Shown here one piece after another: positions 18,231 through 27,957 of a stretch of 64,000 bases of DNA. The number at the start of each line of letters is the position of its first letter. The first letter of the stretch is position 1. The notes beneath the pieces are model-generated. The model ran no database searches. It worked only from the letters and a program-made list of their open reading frames with translations, and had not been told where the DNA came from. The translations under genes and the position numbers were made by a program. The DNA lies in the NCBI GenBank assembly GCA_023412915.1, contig JAEZRE010000002.1, positions 124,001-188,000 of the forward strand, written 5' to 3'. Source of the stretch: Bacillota bacterium (GTDB taxonomy: Bacteria > Bacillota > Clostridia > Acetivibrionales > DTU013).

Positions 18231-19541
18231 TTACGATATGTTTATTTCGCCCGTTTTGTCATTGTAATAATAGAAATTGCAGATTGGCACGCCTGCCGGA
18301 TCAGTACTGTTCAAAAGCACAATATGCTGCACGTACCCGGTATCATCGGCCTCAACCTTCCAATAGTACAGCGTATTATCGCCTTTTTCGTAATAATACC
18401 CTGCCGGTTCGAAAAAGCAGACGCCGGCATAATTCCTGCGTGTCTCCTCCGTCCAGGAAAATTCGACCTTGTTGAAATCGTTAAACCAGGCTTCCTTTAT
18501 TATATCGAGCACCTTGTCCGGCGGGGTTTGTGTGCGGACAGCAGTACCGTTCAAATAGTCGTATGCGCCAAGATCGGGCAGAAACCTGGCTGTATTTTTT
18601 GCAGTATTAATATCTTCAATCCGGAAATCATTGAACAAATAATCACTCTTTGATATCGCGCACTCATAAATGAGCTTTTCGCTTGAACCCTCCAGATATT
18701 CGGCATATTGTTTCAAGTTGGAGTCCCTGAAATCGTACACTGCCTTTGTGCCGTTCCCCGTGCCTGTAAATTCGTCATCTTCAGTGAACCTGACCAGCTT
18801 GAGCATACCGTCCTCATATGCGAACTCATGTACATAGCCCCATCTGTAATTGCTTCCGCCGTAATGTACGATGGATAATGTATTGTTTTTGATGCTAATA
18901 CCGTTGTAAGGATCCCCGAATACTCCGCCTTCTTCCGCACCTAGTATGAAGCCGGGATTATAGTTGACAATGCCGTATTTGTCCTGCCCGCGCTTCGTCA
19001 ACACCAGCAGCCTGCGCGAAGCCGAACCGGTCTCAGCGTCCGTATTGCCCGAATCCTCGATTATGACAGTAAGGTCGTCGTAACTGTCGGAACCCAGTTT
19101 TCCCGCTGCGTAATCCAGTATTGAGCAGGTGTCGGTTATCCTTATGGGTTCCGGTAGCCCGGGAGAATCTGGCTGGTATTCGGCTGCCAGCTTCTCTGCG
19201 TTGTTGACAAGATATTCTATTACCTCGGTAGGGAGCTGTGCGGAAATTGCCTCCGTGTCCGGGCTTTCTGTTCCGGGCTGTAGTTCCACGGCAGCCTCCA
19301 CACCTCCCGCGTTGCTCTGCGGAGTGTTTTCGCCCTGCTGTCCGGAGGCTTCGGAAGTAGCCGTACCGCTGTTCCCGGCGCCCTGCTGCAAAGCCGCGCT
19401 CCCCATTTGAGAGGTAGCATCCGTTCGGGCAGTACCGTCCATTCCGGCGTCGTCGTCAGTCAGCGCAGTCCCGGTTCTTTGCCCGCAGCCGGCAGCCAAT
19501 AACAATGCAATAACCATCGTGATAAAGAAAACCTTTTTCAA
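18231..19541 (-). CDS. Putative lipoprotein, unknown function
   Basis: A 436-residue predicted lipoprotein: a short signal peptide ends in the lipobox LLAAGC with Cys19. A low-complexity Gly/Ser/Thr/Gln-rich linker follows to about residue 95, then a folded region with many Asp, Tyr and aromatic residues. I recognise no enzyme motif. The start overlaps the stop of the upstream YcxB-like gene by four bases (19538-19541), so the two are probably translated together. It would be anchored on the outer face of the membrane. Confidence 0.8.
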   Translation of the reverse strand: MKKVFFITMVIALLLAAGCGQRTGTALTDDDAGMDGTARTDATSQMGSAALQQGAGNSGTATSEASGQQGENTPQSNAGGVEAAVELQPGTESPDTEAISAQLPTEVIEYLVNNAEKLAAEYQPDSPGLPEPIRITDTCSILDYAAGKLGSDSYDDLTVIIEDSGNTDAETGSASRRLLVLTKRGQDKYGIVNYNPGFILGAEEGGVFGDPYNGISIKNNTLSIVHYGGSNYRWGYVHEFAYEDGMLKLVRFTEDDEFTGTGNGTKAVYDFRDSNLKQYAEYLEGSSEKLIYECAISKSDYLFNDFRIEDINTAKNTARFLPDLGAYDYLNGTAVRTQTPPDKVLDIIKEAWFNDFNKVEFSWTEETRRNYAGVCFFEPAGYYYEKGDNTLYYWKVEADDTGYVQHIVLLNSTDPAGVPICNFYYYNDKTGEINIS

Positions 19542-20662
19542 ATCGGCACCTCAGTTTTCTTATTTTTTCTTTTTTGCCTAATCAGGCTGCTCAGGGCTTG
19601 CAAATCCGCTTCCCTGCCCGCAAATACTCTCTTCGGTATAAAATGGACCATACGCGTGGTTATGAAGAATATGTACTCCTGCCTGGTTTCATTAATCTTC
19701 ACAAGATCCCTCCAAAAGATCCGGTTATTTCCCGAGGGATGCTCCAAAGTATAACAGTCGTCGAAAAACCTGAATAAATATGGCTGTCTGTATACGGTAT
19801 CCTTATCAAACTGCCTTAAGGCATTTATATATAAAATTACCGGTATGAGAAACACAAGAAAAGCCCCTGTAATAAGTGAGCCGATTATAGCAACGCCCAT
19901 ATCCGCGACTTTACTTATATAATTATAAATGAAATAGACGCCAAGCCCCGTGATTACCAGCCCAACCGGTTTTGTATAGTACTGTCTGAAAAAATAACCG
20001 ATATAATCTTTTTTAGTTATAACGAGTTCGATCTCCATCAACTGTTCACCACAGTTATTATCTTCTTTCGGGGCAGCAGGATATATAAAGCCCTCGCTGC
20101 TATCAGGCCTGCTTTTACCAAGGCGATATCTCCTGATTTTCAGTTTCTTTCTGTCGACATTATCTTCAAGTATTGATAAAAACCGCTCCAATTGCTCCTG
20201 ATCTGAGAAGCACCGGCGGGGAATGACATAGATTTTAGCCGGGGATTGGTAGATCAGAAAGCATGGTTTAAATTCCCTGACCTTATAAATGTCGCTCCAG
20301 GCTATTGAAAACGATCCATTCCTGGACGAGCTTCTGATCTGATCCCAATGAAATTCATAGCATTGAACTCCACCAAGCAATTTGCTTCTTTTGAAACTAT
20401 AAATCTGCAGGAGATAAATCAACAAACCCGGCAGCAGAATCATCCCGATAATAATTAGTAGAGGGATCATTAAAAAGAGGGTTTCTCTTAATCCACGGCT
20501 TTGATCCAGAATAATGGTAATTATAGCGATCGCAAACAACAATATCGGGAAACCCAGCAAAACAAGGCTGCCTCCCCCATGTTTACCATATGTCATTGCA
20601 AAGCTGTACGCCCGCAAATCTTTATTCGTATATTTTATGTATATTTTCAAGGCTTCCTGCAA
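19538..20662 (-). CDS. Duplicated YcxB-like membrane protein
   Basis: A 374-residue membrane protein built from two similar halves (about 1-180 and 205-374). Each half has a hydrophobic hairpin (about 30-90 and 230-285) followed by a YcxB-like C-terminal domain with matching phrases: IAWSDIYKVREF...IYVIPRRCFSD in the first and IFWRDLVKINET...VHFIPKRVFAG in the second. The function of the family is unknown. The start is TTG at 20662 behind a run of G. It is translationally coupled to the following lipoprotein gene by a four-base overlap. Confidence 0.82.
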   Translation of the reverse strand: MQEALKIYIKYTNKDLRAYSFAMTYGKHGGGSLVLLGFPILLFAIAIITIILDQSRGLRETLFLMIPLLIIIGMILLPGLLIYLLQIYSFKRSKLLGGVQCYEFHWDQIRSSSRNGSFSIAWSDIYKVREFKPCFLIYQSPAKIYVIPRRCFSDQEQLERFLSILEDNVDRKKLKIRRYRLGKSRPDSSEGFIYPAAPKEDNNCGEQLMEIELVITKKDYIGYFFRQYYTKPVGLVITGLGVYFIYNYISKVADMGVAIIGSLITGAFLVFLIPVILYINALRQFDKDTVYRQPYLFRFFDDCYTLEHPSGNNRIFWRDLVKINETRQEYIFFITTRMVHFIPKRVFAGREADLQALSSLIRQKRKNKKTEVPI

Positions 20663-20750
20663 AATAACCCCCCCAAAACAATAATACCCGATACTATATT
20701 ATTCCAGAATATGCTAAAATACAATGCTTTATATCGAATTAGCCAACAGT

Positions 20751-20790
20751 TTGACATGTTAGCTAAGCTGACATATAATATAGCTAACAT
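20751..20790 (+). promoter_or_regulatory. Consensus sigma-A promoter with palindromic operator
   Basis: TTGACA (20751-20756) and TATAAT (20774-20779) are perfect consensus boxes with the ideal 17-base spacer. A perfect 10-bp inverted repeat, ATGTTAGCTA (20756-20765) and TAGCTAACAT (20781-20790), brackets the -10 box. This is the expected layout for autorepression by the Phd-type domain encoded just downstream. A weaker related half-site, TAGCCAACA, lies near 20741. Confidence 0.85.
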
Positions 20791-20809
20791 ATGGAAGGAA
20801 GTGGATGGA

Positions 20810-21529
20810 ATGAAGGTGTCTTCAACGGAGGTACAGAATAACTTCGGAAAGTACCTTAAAATTGCAGCGGATCTGGAAGATGTGATAGTAACCCGAAATG
20901 GTTACGAAATCGCGAAAATCGTTCCGTGCGAAGAAAGATCGGCAATAGCGGAAGAAGCCGCCAATTACATCTATAACGACAGGTGGAAGATCAGCTATGA
21001 AGAGTTTCTCAAGCTGGTGGAAAATTCGGATCTCAGATATGAATACATAGACGGGGAGGTTTATCTGCTCAGCTCTCCGGCATATAACCACCAGACGGCT
21101 GTAGGCGAGATCCTTGCCGCATTTCACAACTGGTTCAAAGGGAAAAAGTGCCGGCCTCTGACCTCGCCGTTTGACGTCACACTTATAAAGGGAAAGGATA
21201 ATATAAACGTCGTGCAGCCTGATATCATTGTCATCTGCGATACCGACAGGATCGACGCCTCCGGAAAATATCAAGGCGTTCCGACGTTGGCGGTGGAGGT
21301 ATTGTCGAGATCCACCAGACGGAAGGATATGCTCAAAAAGCTCGACCTGTATATGCAGACCGACGTCAAGGAATACTGGATCGTCGATCCCGACAAAAAA
21401 GAGGTCTCAGTCTATAACTTCAAAAAGCATGATATATCGGACCACGATACCTTTATAGGTGATATGACGGTAAAGTCAAAAGTTTTTGAGGGATTGGAAA
21501 TCAGGCTTGCGGATATATTTGCGATTTGA
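20810..21529 (+). CDS. Phd/YefM antitoxin domain fused to Uma2 nuclease-fold domain
   Basis: A 239-residue fusion. Residues 1-50 form a Phd/YefM-type DNA-binding antitoxin domain (MKVSSTEVQNNFGKYLK and VIVTRNGYEIAKIVP are typical). Residues 55-239 are a Uma2/DUF820 domain with a PD-(D/E)XK-like core: RYEYIDGEVYLLSSP, then VQPDIIV (Asp138) and AVEVLSRST (Glu163). The start at 20810 is set by the promoter; an in-frame GTG at 20801 is the alternative. Phd proteins normally repress their own promoter and neutralise a toxin; Uma2 is common but poorly understood. No separate toxin gene follows, so the nuclease-like half may replace it. Confidence 0.85.
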   Translation: MKVSSTEVQNNFGKYLKIAADLEDVIVTRNGYEIAKIVPCEERSAIAEEAANYIYNDRWKISYEEFLKLVENSDLRYEYIDGEVYLLSSPAYNHQTAVGEILAAFHNWFKGKKCRPLTSPFDVTLIKGKDNINVVQPDIIVICDTDRIDASGKYQGVPTLAVEVLSRSTRRKDMLKKLDLYMQTDVKEYWIVDPDKKEVSVYNFKKHDISDHDTFIGDMTVKSKVFEGLEIRLADIFAI

Positions 21530-21574
21530 CAGGAAAGTTGCCTGCTGTACCCTGTATAAATGCATTTGCCAAGG

Positions 21575-22615
21575 CTAAACTGCCGTACAGGAGTCCTTGA
21601 TGACTATCCTTGTCTTTATGTTATTTATTTTATTGGTTTTTCCTCCATTGCAAAGATTCACGATTATATCTACGGCGGTTTTTCCGAGAAAGACATAATT
21701 TTGATCCACTGTCGTTATACTTGGCGATACGATGTCCGTGATATAGGTATTGTCAAAACCCGTAACCGATATGTCTTCCGGTATCCTGTAACCTCTTTTT
21801 TTTGCGGCGTTCAGCGCGCCCACCGCGACAAAGTCGTTGACCGCCAGCACAGCCGTAGGTATATCCTTGTTGTCAAGCAGCTTGTTCATTGTATCGGCGC
21901 CGCTTTTGATAGAGAAAGTACCGTTTACAACCCATTCCTTTTTCAGTTTTAGTTTGTATGTCTTCAGGGCTTTCTGAAGAGCCCTGAGCTTTATATCTGT
22001 CGAGGTTACGCCCGGCTTTCCGCCTATAAACCCGAATTTCCTGTGCCCTATACGATATAGATAATCGACAAGCTGTATAATTCCATCTTTCTCATTCGCA
22101 ATTACTTTATAGCAATCGACGCCTTCCATCCTGCCATTGATCATCACAACAGGCACCTGCTCCATTATTTCTCTGATCTCCTCCGCAAGCTCCGGCACGG
22201 TATCCGAGTCATTCACTCTTCCCCCCATCATAATTATGCCGTCAACCTTCTTTTCTACAAGTGTTTTAAGATAAAGGGATTCAAGACCGGTTCTGTCCAA
22301 AAAGTCTTCATTCATAAAATTGCAGAGCAATATCGTATACCCGAGGCTAACGGCGTATTTCTCAGCTTCGAGGAACACGGCGGCAAAAAACGGATTGGTG
22401 ATATCGGGCAGAATGAAACCTATCATCTTCGACTCTTTCTTTATAAGAGACCTGGCTAAGGCATTCGGAACAAAGTTGTACTTTTCAATTATCGACCTTA
22501 TCCTGTCCCTCTTTTCTTCGCTGACATTCGCGCTGCCGTTTAAAACTCGCGAAACGGTCGCAGGCGATACCTGGGCCTCCCTGGCTATATCGTAAACAGT
22601 AAATGCTTTTTTCAT
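21575..22615 (-). CDS. LacI-family transcriptional regulator of the GH2 operon
   Basis: A 346-residue regulator with an N-terminal helix-turn-helix (VYDIAREAQVSPATVSRVLN, about 7-26), hinge (NALARSL) and sugar-binding domain. GGAAGGG lies upstream of the ATG. It is the last gene of the operon ABC permeases - binding protein - GH2 enzyme - regulator, starting 33 bases after the GH2 stop. Its probable targets are the TGAAAC-type palindromes at 29000-29093 at the head of the operon. Confidence 0.94.
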   Translation of the reverse strand: MKKAFTVYDIAREAQVSPATVSRVLNGSANVSEEKRDRIRSIIEKYNFVPNALARSLIKKESKMIGFILPDITNPFFAAVFLEAEKYAVSLGYTILLCNFMNEDFLDRTGLESLYLKTLVEKKVDGIIMMGGRVNDSDTVPELAEEIREIMEQVPVVMINGRMEGVDCYKVIANEKDGIIQLVDYLYRIGHRKFGFIGGKPGVTSTDIKLRALQKALKTYKLKLKKEWVVNGTFSIKSGADTMNKLLDNKDIPTAVLAVNDFVAVGALNAAKKRGYRIPEDISVTGFDNTYITDIVSPSITTVDQNYVFLGKTAVDIIVNLCNGGKTNKINNIKTRIVIKDSCTAV

Positions 22616-22648
22616 AACTGCTTTCCCTTCCTGGAAACGAATGCGGCA

Positions 22649-25084
22649 CTATTTTGAGACCAATTCCAAATAACCCGGCTCCAGCCCTGACGCCTCGGCT
22701 TCTACCACGAGACTCTCCGCAGTATCATTAATCCTTACATAAGCGAGCAGCCTGCCGTGGTAAGCCTTCCTGCGCCTCGAGCAATAAGGCTCCAGATCGC
22801 TGGCGTCACCGTTTTCCAAACCGAGTATTTCACCTGATCCGTCCATAGCCAGACATATCAAATTGTCAGCCTGATATACCTCACGGTCCGAAGCATCCAA
22901 TACCCGTATCTCTATATGCGCTATGCCCGTTCCGTTTTGCCGAAGCTCCCCGGCATCCGACCGCATGGACAGTTTTTTAGGAACTCCGGCAGTGTGAAGC
23001 TCACAGCAACAACAGTATTTGGCATTATTGCCATGGTTGGCGTTATTACCGCTATTTCCGATATGCGCAAACACCTCGAGCTTTCCGGGTTCATAATCCA
23101 TCTCCCAGACCATGTATCGCTGCGGATAATCCTTCAGCGTCCTTGTCCCTGCAGATCTCCCGTTTATAAACAGCTCGGCCTCCTCACAGTTTGTAAAGCA
23201 TACAACTTCAACCTTGTCCCCCTTGCTCCAGTTCCAATGCGGTTCACCAGTATCCGGAGCGCGAGGTTCCGAAGCTTCGCCTTGTATCCCGGCAGCCGCG
23301 TTATCGCGTTTTCTGCGTGAAGTGAGGTAAGCCATGGGCTTCGAAGTCCACAAGCTCTGGCGGTAATAATATCCCGGCTTTCTGAACCCCGCAAGATCCA
23401 GGAAACCGGATCTGGATATCCGTACCGGCCATCCCCTGGCCTCCCCCATAAAGTCTATACCTGTCCAGACGAATTGGGCGCAGATATATTCACTGTCCCT
23501 TACGGCAAGCCAGGCATCAAAGTCTGCCGTATTTTCACTTCCGTATATAATCATACCCGGGTATTTTAGATGGTCCTTCTCATACAAATTTTCCTTATAG
23601 TTGTAGCCCACTGCATCCAGCAGGGCAGTATAACCTGTCAGATTGGACAATTCAGGGAATGCCGCGGCTGCAGTAACAGGCCGCGTCGTATCGCATTCCT
23701 TTACCCGGCGTACCAGCCGTCCTGCGATCGTGACAAGCCTCTCGGCATTCGGCCTGTTTGGATCATACAACCTTTCAGACGCGGGTTTTTCCGCATCATT
23801 GTTGCCTGTCATCACAAGGAAGGCCGGGTGGCAATATGGATCGTTGGGATAATCAATCTCATTGCCGATGCTCCACATAATAACGGAAGGATGATTCCTG
23901 TCACGCAAAACCATATCCATTATGTCTGTCTCTCCCCACTGGGGGAAATCCTCGTAATAGCCGTAATGTACCGGCGGATACACATTATGTCCTGTCGTCC
24001 ACTTGTTTTTTGCGCCCTCCCATTCATCAAAGGCCTCGTCTATAACCAGAAACCCCATTTCATCACATAAATCGAGCAAGCACGGCGCCGGAGGGTTGTG
24101 GCTGGTTCTGATCGCATTACAGCCCATCTCCTTCAAGTATCCGAGCCTTCTGGACCATACCTTTTCAGGTACGGCCGCACCAAGGCAGCCTGCATCATGA
24201 TGGACGCATACCCCCTTGATTTTCATACCGGCGCCATTCAGTGAAAAGCCCCTGCTGGGACTGAATTCAAACCATCGTATTCCGACAGGCGTTTTTACAA
24301 GATCTTTCGATACACCCTCCTCGATGATTTCGGTCACTGCCGTATACAGGTACGGAGTCTCCGTCGACCACAGGCGGGGCTGCGTAATGCGGAGTTGCAG
24401 GTCAGCTTCGTCCGAACCGCCTGCCTCCAGGCTTCTTGTTATCAGAGCTTCGGCTACCGTATTTCCTTCCTTGTCGATAAGATACGCTTTTATGCACACC
24501 TGCGCAGCTTCTACTGACTCATTGCTCAATCGTGCGCTTACGTTTATAGCAGCCTGCTCGCGCGATACCTCCGGAGTGGTTATGAATATTCCGTAATTAT
24601 CGAAATGTATGTGCTCCGTGACCGTAACATACACGTCCCTGTATATTCCCGAGCCCGCATACCACCTGGAATCGGCTATGTCCCGGTGATTGACCCTTAC
24701 TGCAACAACATTCCGCTCTTCACCGAAGGAGACAAAATCGGAAATGTCGTATATGAAGCTGCTGTAGCCATACGGCCTTTTCCCCAGGTAATAGCTGTTG
24801 CACCATACCTGTGCGTTATTATATACGCCTTCAAAAGTGATATATACCTTTTTGCCCCTTGCCTCCTCGGGTAAAAAGAATGTCTTCCTGTACCAGCCGA
24901 TCCCGCCCGGCAGATAACCGGTCCCGCTCGAGTACCTGCGGCTGAACGGCTCTGCAACGGACCAGTCGTGCGGAATGTCTACATCCAGCCAGCCGGAATC
25001 ATCAAACCCTTTATACCACGCTCCGGATTCTTCCCCTCTGAAAAATTTCCAGTTCCGAACCGTTTTTTGCACATTTCTGCCCAT
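22649..25084 (-). CDS. Glycoside hydrolase family 2 (beta-galactosidase type)
   Basis: An 811-residue GH2 retaining hydrolase. An N-terminal jelly-roll sugar-binding domain (about 8-160; PHDWSVAEPF, GIGWYRKTF), an immunoglobulin-like domain (about 165-275) and a TIM barrel (about 280-590) are in the usual order. The acid/base Glu409 is in SIGNEIDYPND and the nucleophile Glu517 in YGSENTADF. A C-terminal beta domain (about 690-811) resembles those of larger clostridial beta-galactosidases. There is no signal peptide, so it works on imported sugar. It follows its ABC importer in an operon. Beta-galactosidase is the most likely activity; beta-glucuronidase or beta-mannosidase are less likely. 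Confidence 0.9.
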   Translation of the reverse strand: MGRNVQKTVRNWKFFRGEESGAWYKGFDDSGWLDVDIPHDWSVAEPFSRRYSSGTGYLPGGIGWYRKTFFLPEEARGKKVYITFEGVYNNAQVWCNSYYLGKRPYGYSSFIYDISDFVSFGEERNVVAVRVNHRDIADSRWYAGSGIYRDVYVTVTEHIHFDNYGIFITTPEVSREQAAINVSARLSNESVEAAQVCIKAYLIDKEGNTVAEALITRSLEAGGSDEADLQLRITQPRLWSTETPYLYTAVTEIIEEGVSKDLVKTPVGIRWFEFSPSRGFSLNGAGMKIKGVCVHHDAGCLGAAVPEKVWSRRLGYLKEMGCNAIRTSHNPPAPCLLDLCDEMGFLVIDEAFDEWEGAKNKWTTGHNVYPPVHYGYYEDFPQWGETDIMDMVLRDRNHPSVIMWSIGNEIDYPNDPYCHPAFLVMTGNNDAEKPASERLYDPNRPNAERLVTIAGRLVRRVKECDTTRPVTAAAAFPELSNLTGYTALLDAVGYNYKENLYEKDHLKYPGMIIYGSENTADFDAWLAVRDSEYICAQFVWTGIDFMGEARGWPVRISRSGFLDLAGFRKPGYYYRQSLWTSKPMAYLTSRRKRDNAAAGIQGEASEPRAPDTGEPHWNWSKGDKVEVVCFTNCEEAELFINGRSAGTRTLKDYPQRYMVWEMDYEPGKLEVFAHIGNSGNNANHGNNAKYCCCCELHTAGVPKKLSMRSDAGELRQNGTGIAHIEIRVLDASDREVYQADNLICLAMDGSGEILGLENGDASDLEPYCSRRRKAYHGRLLAYVRINDTAESLVVEAEASGLEPGYLELVSK

Positions 25085-25178
25085 CGGTAGTGTCCCTCCC
25101 CTAAAGAAATCAGCGGAGCATCCTTGAATAACCTGCAGTTAACTAGTTTAAGGCCATTGTTCAGTTATAATTTAAGGA

Positions 25179-25233
25179 AAAGGGTTGCTGCTTGTTATAA
25201 TACAAAATTTCAGCTTTCAAGCGGCAACCCTTT
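25179..25233 (-). terminator. Long hairpin between the binding-protein and GH2 genes
   Basis: Arms 25179-25194 and 25218-25233 pair at 15 of 16 positions (loop 23 bases). Read on the minus strand the 3' arm ends in CCCTTTTCC. A second, smaller hairpin (CACAGCAC/GTGCTGTG) lies near 25260-25300. Such structures often stabilise the binding-protein mRNA or partly stop transcription, giving more binding protein than enzyme. Confidence 0.6.
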
Positions 25234-25316
25234 AAACTATGGCACTGTCTTCACAACGGCACAGCACTTACCGCGGCGCTATATTAACCATAGTGCTGTG
25301 TTTACAGCTTACCGGT

Positions 25317-26963
25317 CTATTTGCCTTCAGCAGCCTTGAAAGCAGTGAGCTGAGCCTGTATTTCAGCGCTTATCTGATCATAGCCGGCATCCTTGAGGGC
25401 TTTTCTGAATGCCTCGGTTTCCGCCTTGGGATCCTTCACCTTACCGAGGGACAGCTTGGGAATATAGCTGGCGCAGACTTCGGATACCGCGGCGATCTGT
25501 GTTTGAACCTTTGCAGGGTCGAAAACGAATTTGGTTATGGGATATTCGACCGCATAACTGCTGAATTCCTTGAACAGGTTCTTATACCCGCCGTATATAT
25601 TTTCATTGATCAGTTCAAGAGAGTCATTGCGGCCCCACCAGAAATCAGTGCCCAGACCATCCTTGGCATCGTCGAATCCGGACGGTCTTCCGAACATCCC
25701 GCCATCCTTCACTATATAGTCGGTGCCTTCTGTTCCGAGAGTGAACAGCCTGTAGCATTCCTTGTCGTTCCTGATAAGATCGTATGCCATCAGCGCTCGT
25801 TCCGCATGCTTTGAATTGAAACCGACAGCACAGGCTCCATGGGTTATTATGTCCTTTACCAGGTTTCGGCTGGTCTCTGAGAACGGATAGAACTTTGCAT
25901 CCGAACCGGGCTGTTTTTCATCCATGTTCTGTCTTATAGCATAGATATAAGTCTGGGTATGGTGCTGATCCACGGCTGTCTTTCCGGCGTAGAACAGATC
26001 CCGCGTTACTCCGGTGTAGTTCAGTGCGTCTTCCCTCCAGAAACCCTTGTCGGACCATCTCTTCATCATAACGGCAAAATCGTCGAGCGTGGTCCCGTCA
26101 AAGAAAGGATTGGCCACGGTATAAGGAGCGGCCGGATCAATGAAGAACAGGCTGTAATTGCCTGTAGCTGTTCCAAGCAGGGTGGTCAGTTTTGTATATG
26201 CATTTATGTAATACTGAGGCATGGGAAGGTTCGCAGATCCTGCCACATCCCACGGTATTACCCCCTTGTGGTTTTTAAGCACGCCGTCCATGTCTTTTTC
26301 CATGTCTTCGAAGCTCGATATCTTTTCAAGGCCGGCTTCCTTTGCCCAATCGCCGCGATAGAAGAAACCATGATTGGTCCACTGCGTATACTGGTCTTCA
26401 GGAATAAAATAGATTTTACCATCGTATCTGCACTGATCCCAGTGATTCGGCGTCACAGCCGCCCAGGTGTTGGGGGCGTATGTTTTCAGCATATCCTCCG
26501 TCAGTACCTTGAAAGAGCCCTTTTTGACATTTTCCCAGGCATTCAGCCAGTCAGTAGCTGTGCCGATCAAGTCCAGACTGCTGTCGCCGCTTGCCAGCAG
26601 CAGGTTGTATTGTGTCTGCCAGTCTGCCCATTCGACATACTGGAGCTTCATTGTTGCATTGATCCTTTCTTTGAATATGGCATTGAGCTTTTCCATCGCT
26701 GCTTCCATTCTTCCATTGGTAGGGGTATCGCCCATCGTTACAAAGGTAATCTCCTGGAATTCGGAAGTATCTATGCCCGGTTTGGGCTCTTCGGCATCAG
26801 TGCTTTCACCTGCGGCAGGAGTCTTGTTACCCGCGTCAGTGGCGGCAGGCGTATTTGTGCCGGCTGTTGTACCTGTATCTGTCGTTCCTCCGCAAGACGT
26901 TACGCAGAGTATCATGGCTGCGGTCAATACGATAGTGATGATTTTCCTCAAACATTTAGCCAT
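25317..26963 (-). CDS. ABC sugar-importer solute-binding lipoprotein (LplA-like)
   Basis: A 548-residue extracellular solute-binding protein of the CUT1 family. The signal peptide ends in a VTSC lipobox (Cys24), followed by a Gly/Thr/Ala-rich tether to about residue 60 and then the family-1-type binding fold. It follows the two permease genes and precedes the GH2 gene, so the ligand is probably a galactoside or galactose-containing oligosaccharide. AGGAGG precedes the ATG. No ATPase gene is present, as is usual for LplA/LplB/YtcP systems that borrow an MsmX-type ATPase (family knowledge). Confidence 0.94.
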   Translation of the reverse strand: MAKCLRKIITIVLTAAMILCVTSCGGTTDTGTTAGTNTPAATDAGNKTPAAGESTDAEEPKPGIDTSEFQEITFVTMGDTPTNGRMEAAMEKLNAIFKERINATMKLQYVEWADWQTQYNLLLASGDSSLDLIGTATDWLNAWENVKKGSFKVLTEDMLKTYAPNTWAAVTPNHWDQCRYDGKIYFIPEDQYTQWTNHGFFYRGDWAKEAGLEKISSFEDMEKDMDGVLKNHKGVIPWDVAGSANLPMPQYYINAYTKLTTLLGTATGNYSLFFIDPAAPYTVANPFFDGTTLDDFAVMMKRWSDKGFWREDALNYTGVTRDLFYAGKTAVDQHHTQTYIYAIRQNMDEKQPGSDAKFYPFSETSRNLVKDIITHGACAVGFNSKHAERALMAYDLIRNDKECYRLFTLGTEGTDYIVKDGGMFGRPSGFDDAKDGLGTDFWWGRNDSLELINENIYGGYKNLFKEFSSYAVEYPITKFVFDPAKVQTQIAAVSEVCASYIPKLSLGKVKDPKAETEAFRKALKDAGYDQISAEIQAQLTAFKAAEGK

Positions 26964-27024
26964 TTTTGGGACCTCCTTTATTTTAATTTTTTTAAATCGG
27001 ATAAACTATCCTGACTGCTGCATA

Positions 27025-27915
27025 TCATCCTTTGACTGCACCGATCGTTATGCCGGTTATGAAGTACTTCTGCACAAACGGATACAGGAATATGATCGGT
27101 CCTGTGACAAGAACTGCCGTTGCCATCTTTAACGTCAGAGTCGGGATATTCTGGATCTGTACATTCTGACCCGCGAGTGAGTTCCTTAACGCTGCCGCTT
27201 CATTGACGATCTTGTACAGGTAGTATTGCAGAGGCTTATATTTTAGATTGGTAAGGTAAAGCATGGAGTTGTACCATTCGTTCCAGTAACCCAGCGCTAT
27301 AAACAGGCTTATCGTGGCCAACGCAGGCGTCAGCATCGGAAGGATGAGCGCCCTGAAGATCAGGAAATCACCCGCCCCGTCGATCTTACCCGATTCCGTT
27401 ATCTCATGCGGTATCTGTTTCACGAAGTTTTTCATAAGTATGATAAGCCATGGGCTCATAAGAAGAGGAAGAAACACGGCCAGGTAATTGTTTTTCAAGC
27501 CCAGATACTTGGTAAACCAAAGGTACGATGGAGCAAGCCCCGCAGAGAAGAGAGTGGTAAAATATATAAAGAAAGAGATCGCATTTCTCAGCGGAAAATC
27601 CTTTCTCTGCAGCGCATAACCGGTCATGGAAACTATAAAGAGACCACAGAACGTCCCTGCCACAGTCATTATGACAGTAACCGCATATGATCCGGCCAGA
27701 TATTGCGGCGCCAAAAACAGCATATCATACGCCGCGGTCGAGAAACCTTTCGGCAACAGGCCAAACCCTTCGGTGGTAATTATTACTTCAGAACTGAAGG
27801 AAGATGAAATGACGAGCAGGAACGGAAGAAGGCACAGCAGTGCAAACAAACCGATAACGATATAGGAAAATCCGTGCACTGCGATAGTTACACTGTCATA
27901 AGTCCTTATTTTCAT
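27025..27915 (-). CDS. ABC sugar-importer permease (YtcP/AraQ type)
   Basis: About 296 residues, with six predicted helices and the ABC coupling motif ESGKIDGAGDFLIFRALILPM (EAA loop) in the second half. It ends in TIGAVKG, the typical tail of YtcP-type permeases. ATG at 27915 is chosen because the protein then starts with a short charged stretch; GTG codons at 27924 and 27951 are possible. It is 42 bases downstream of the partner permease and upstream of the binding-protein gene. Confidence 0.93.
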   Translation of the reverse strand: MKIRTYDSVTIAVHGFSYIVIGLFALLCLLPFLLVISSSFSSEVIITTEGFGLLPKGFSTAAYDMLFLAPQYLAGSYAVTVIMTVAGTFCGLFIVSMTGYALQRKDFPLRNAISFFIYFTTLFSAGLAPSYLWFTKYLGLKNNYLAVFLPLLMSPWLIILMKNFVKQIPHEITESGKIDGAGDFLIFRALILPMLTPALATISLFIALGYWNEWYNSMLYLTNLKYKPLQYYLYKIVNEAAALRNSLAGQNVQIQNIPTLTLKMATAVLVTGPIIFLYPFVQKYFITGITIGAVKG

Positions 27916-27957
27916 ATTTTTCACCCACCCAGTATCCTGCCTGCCCGGCACCTTTCT

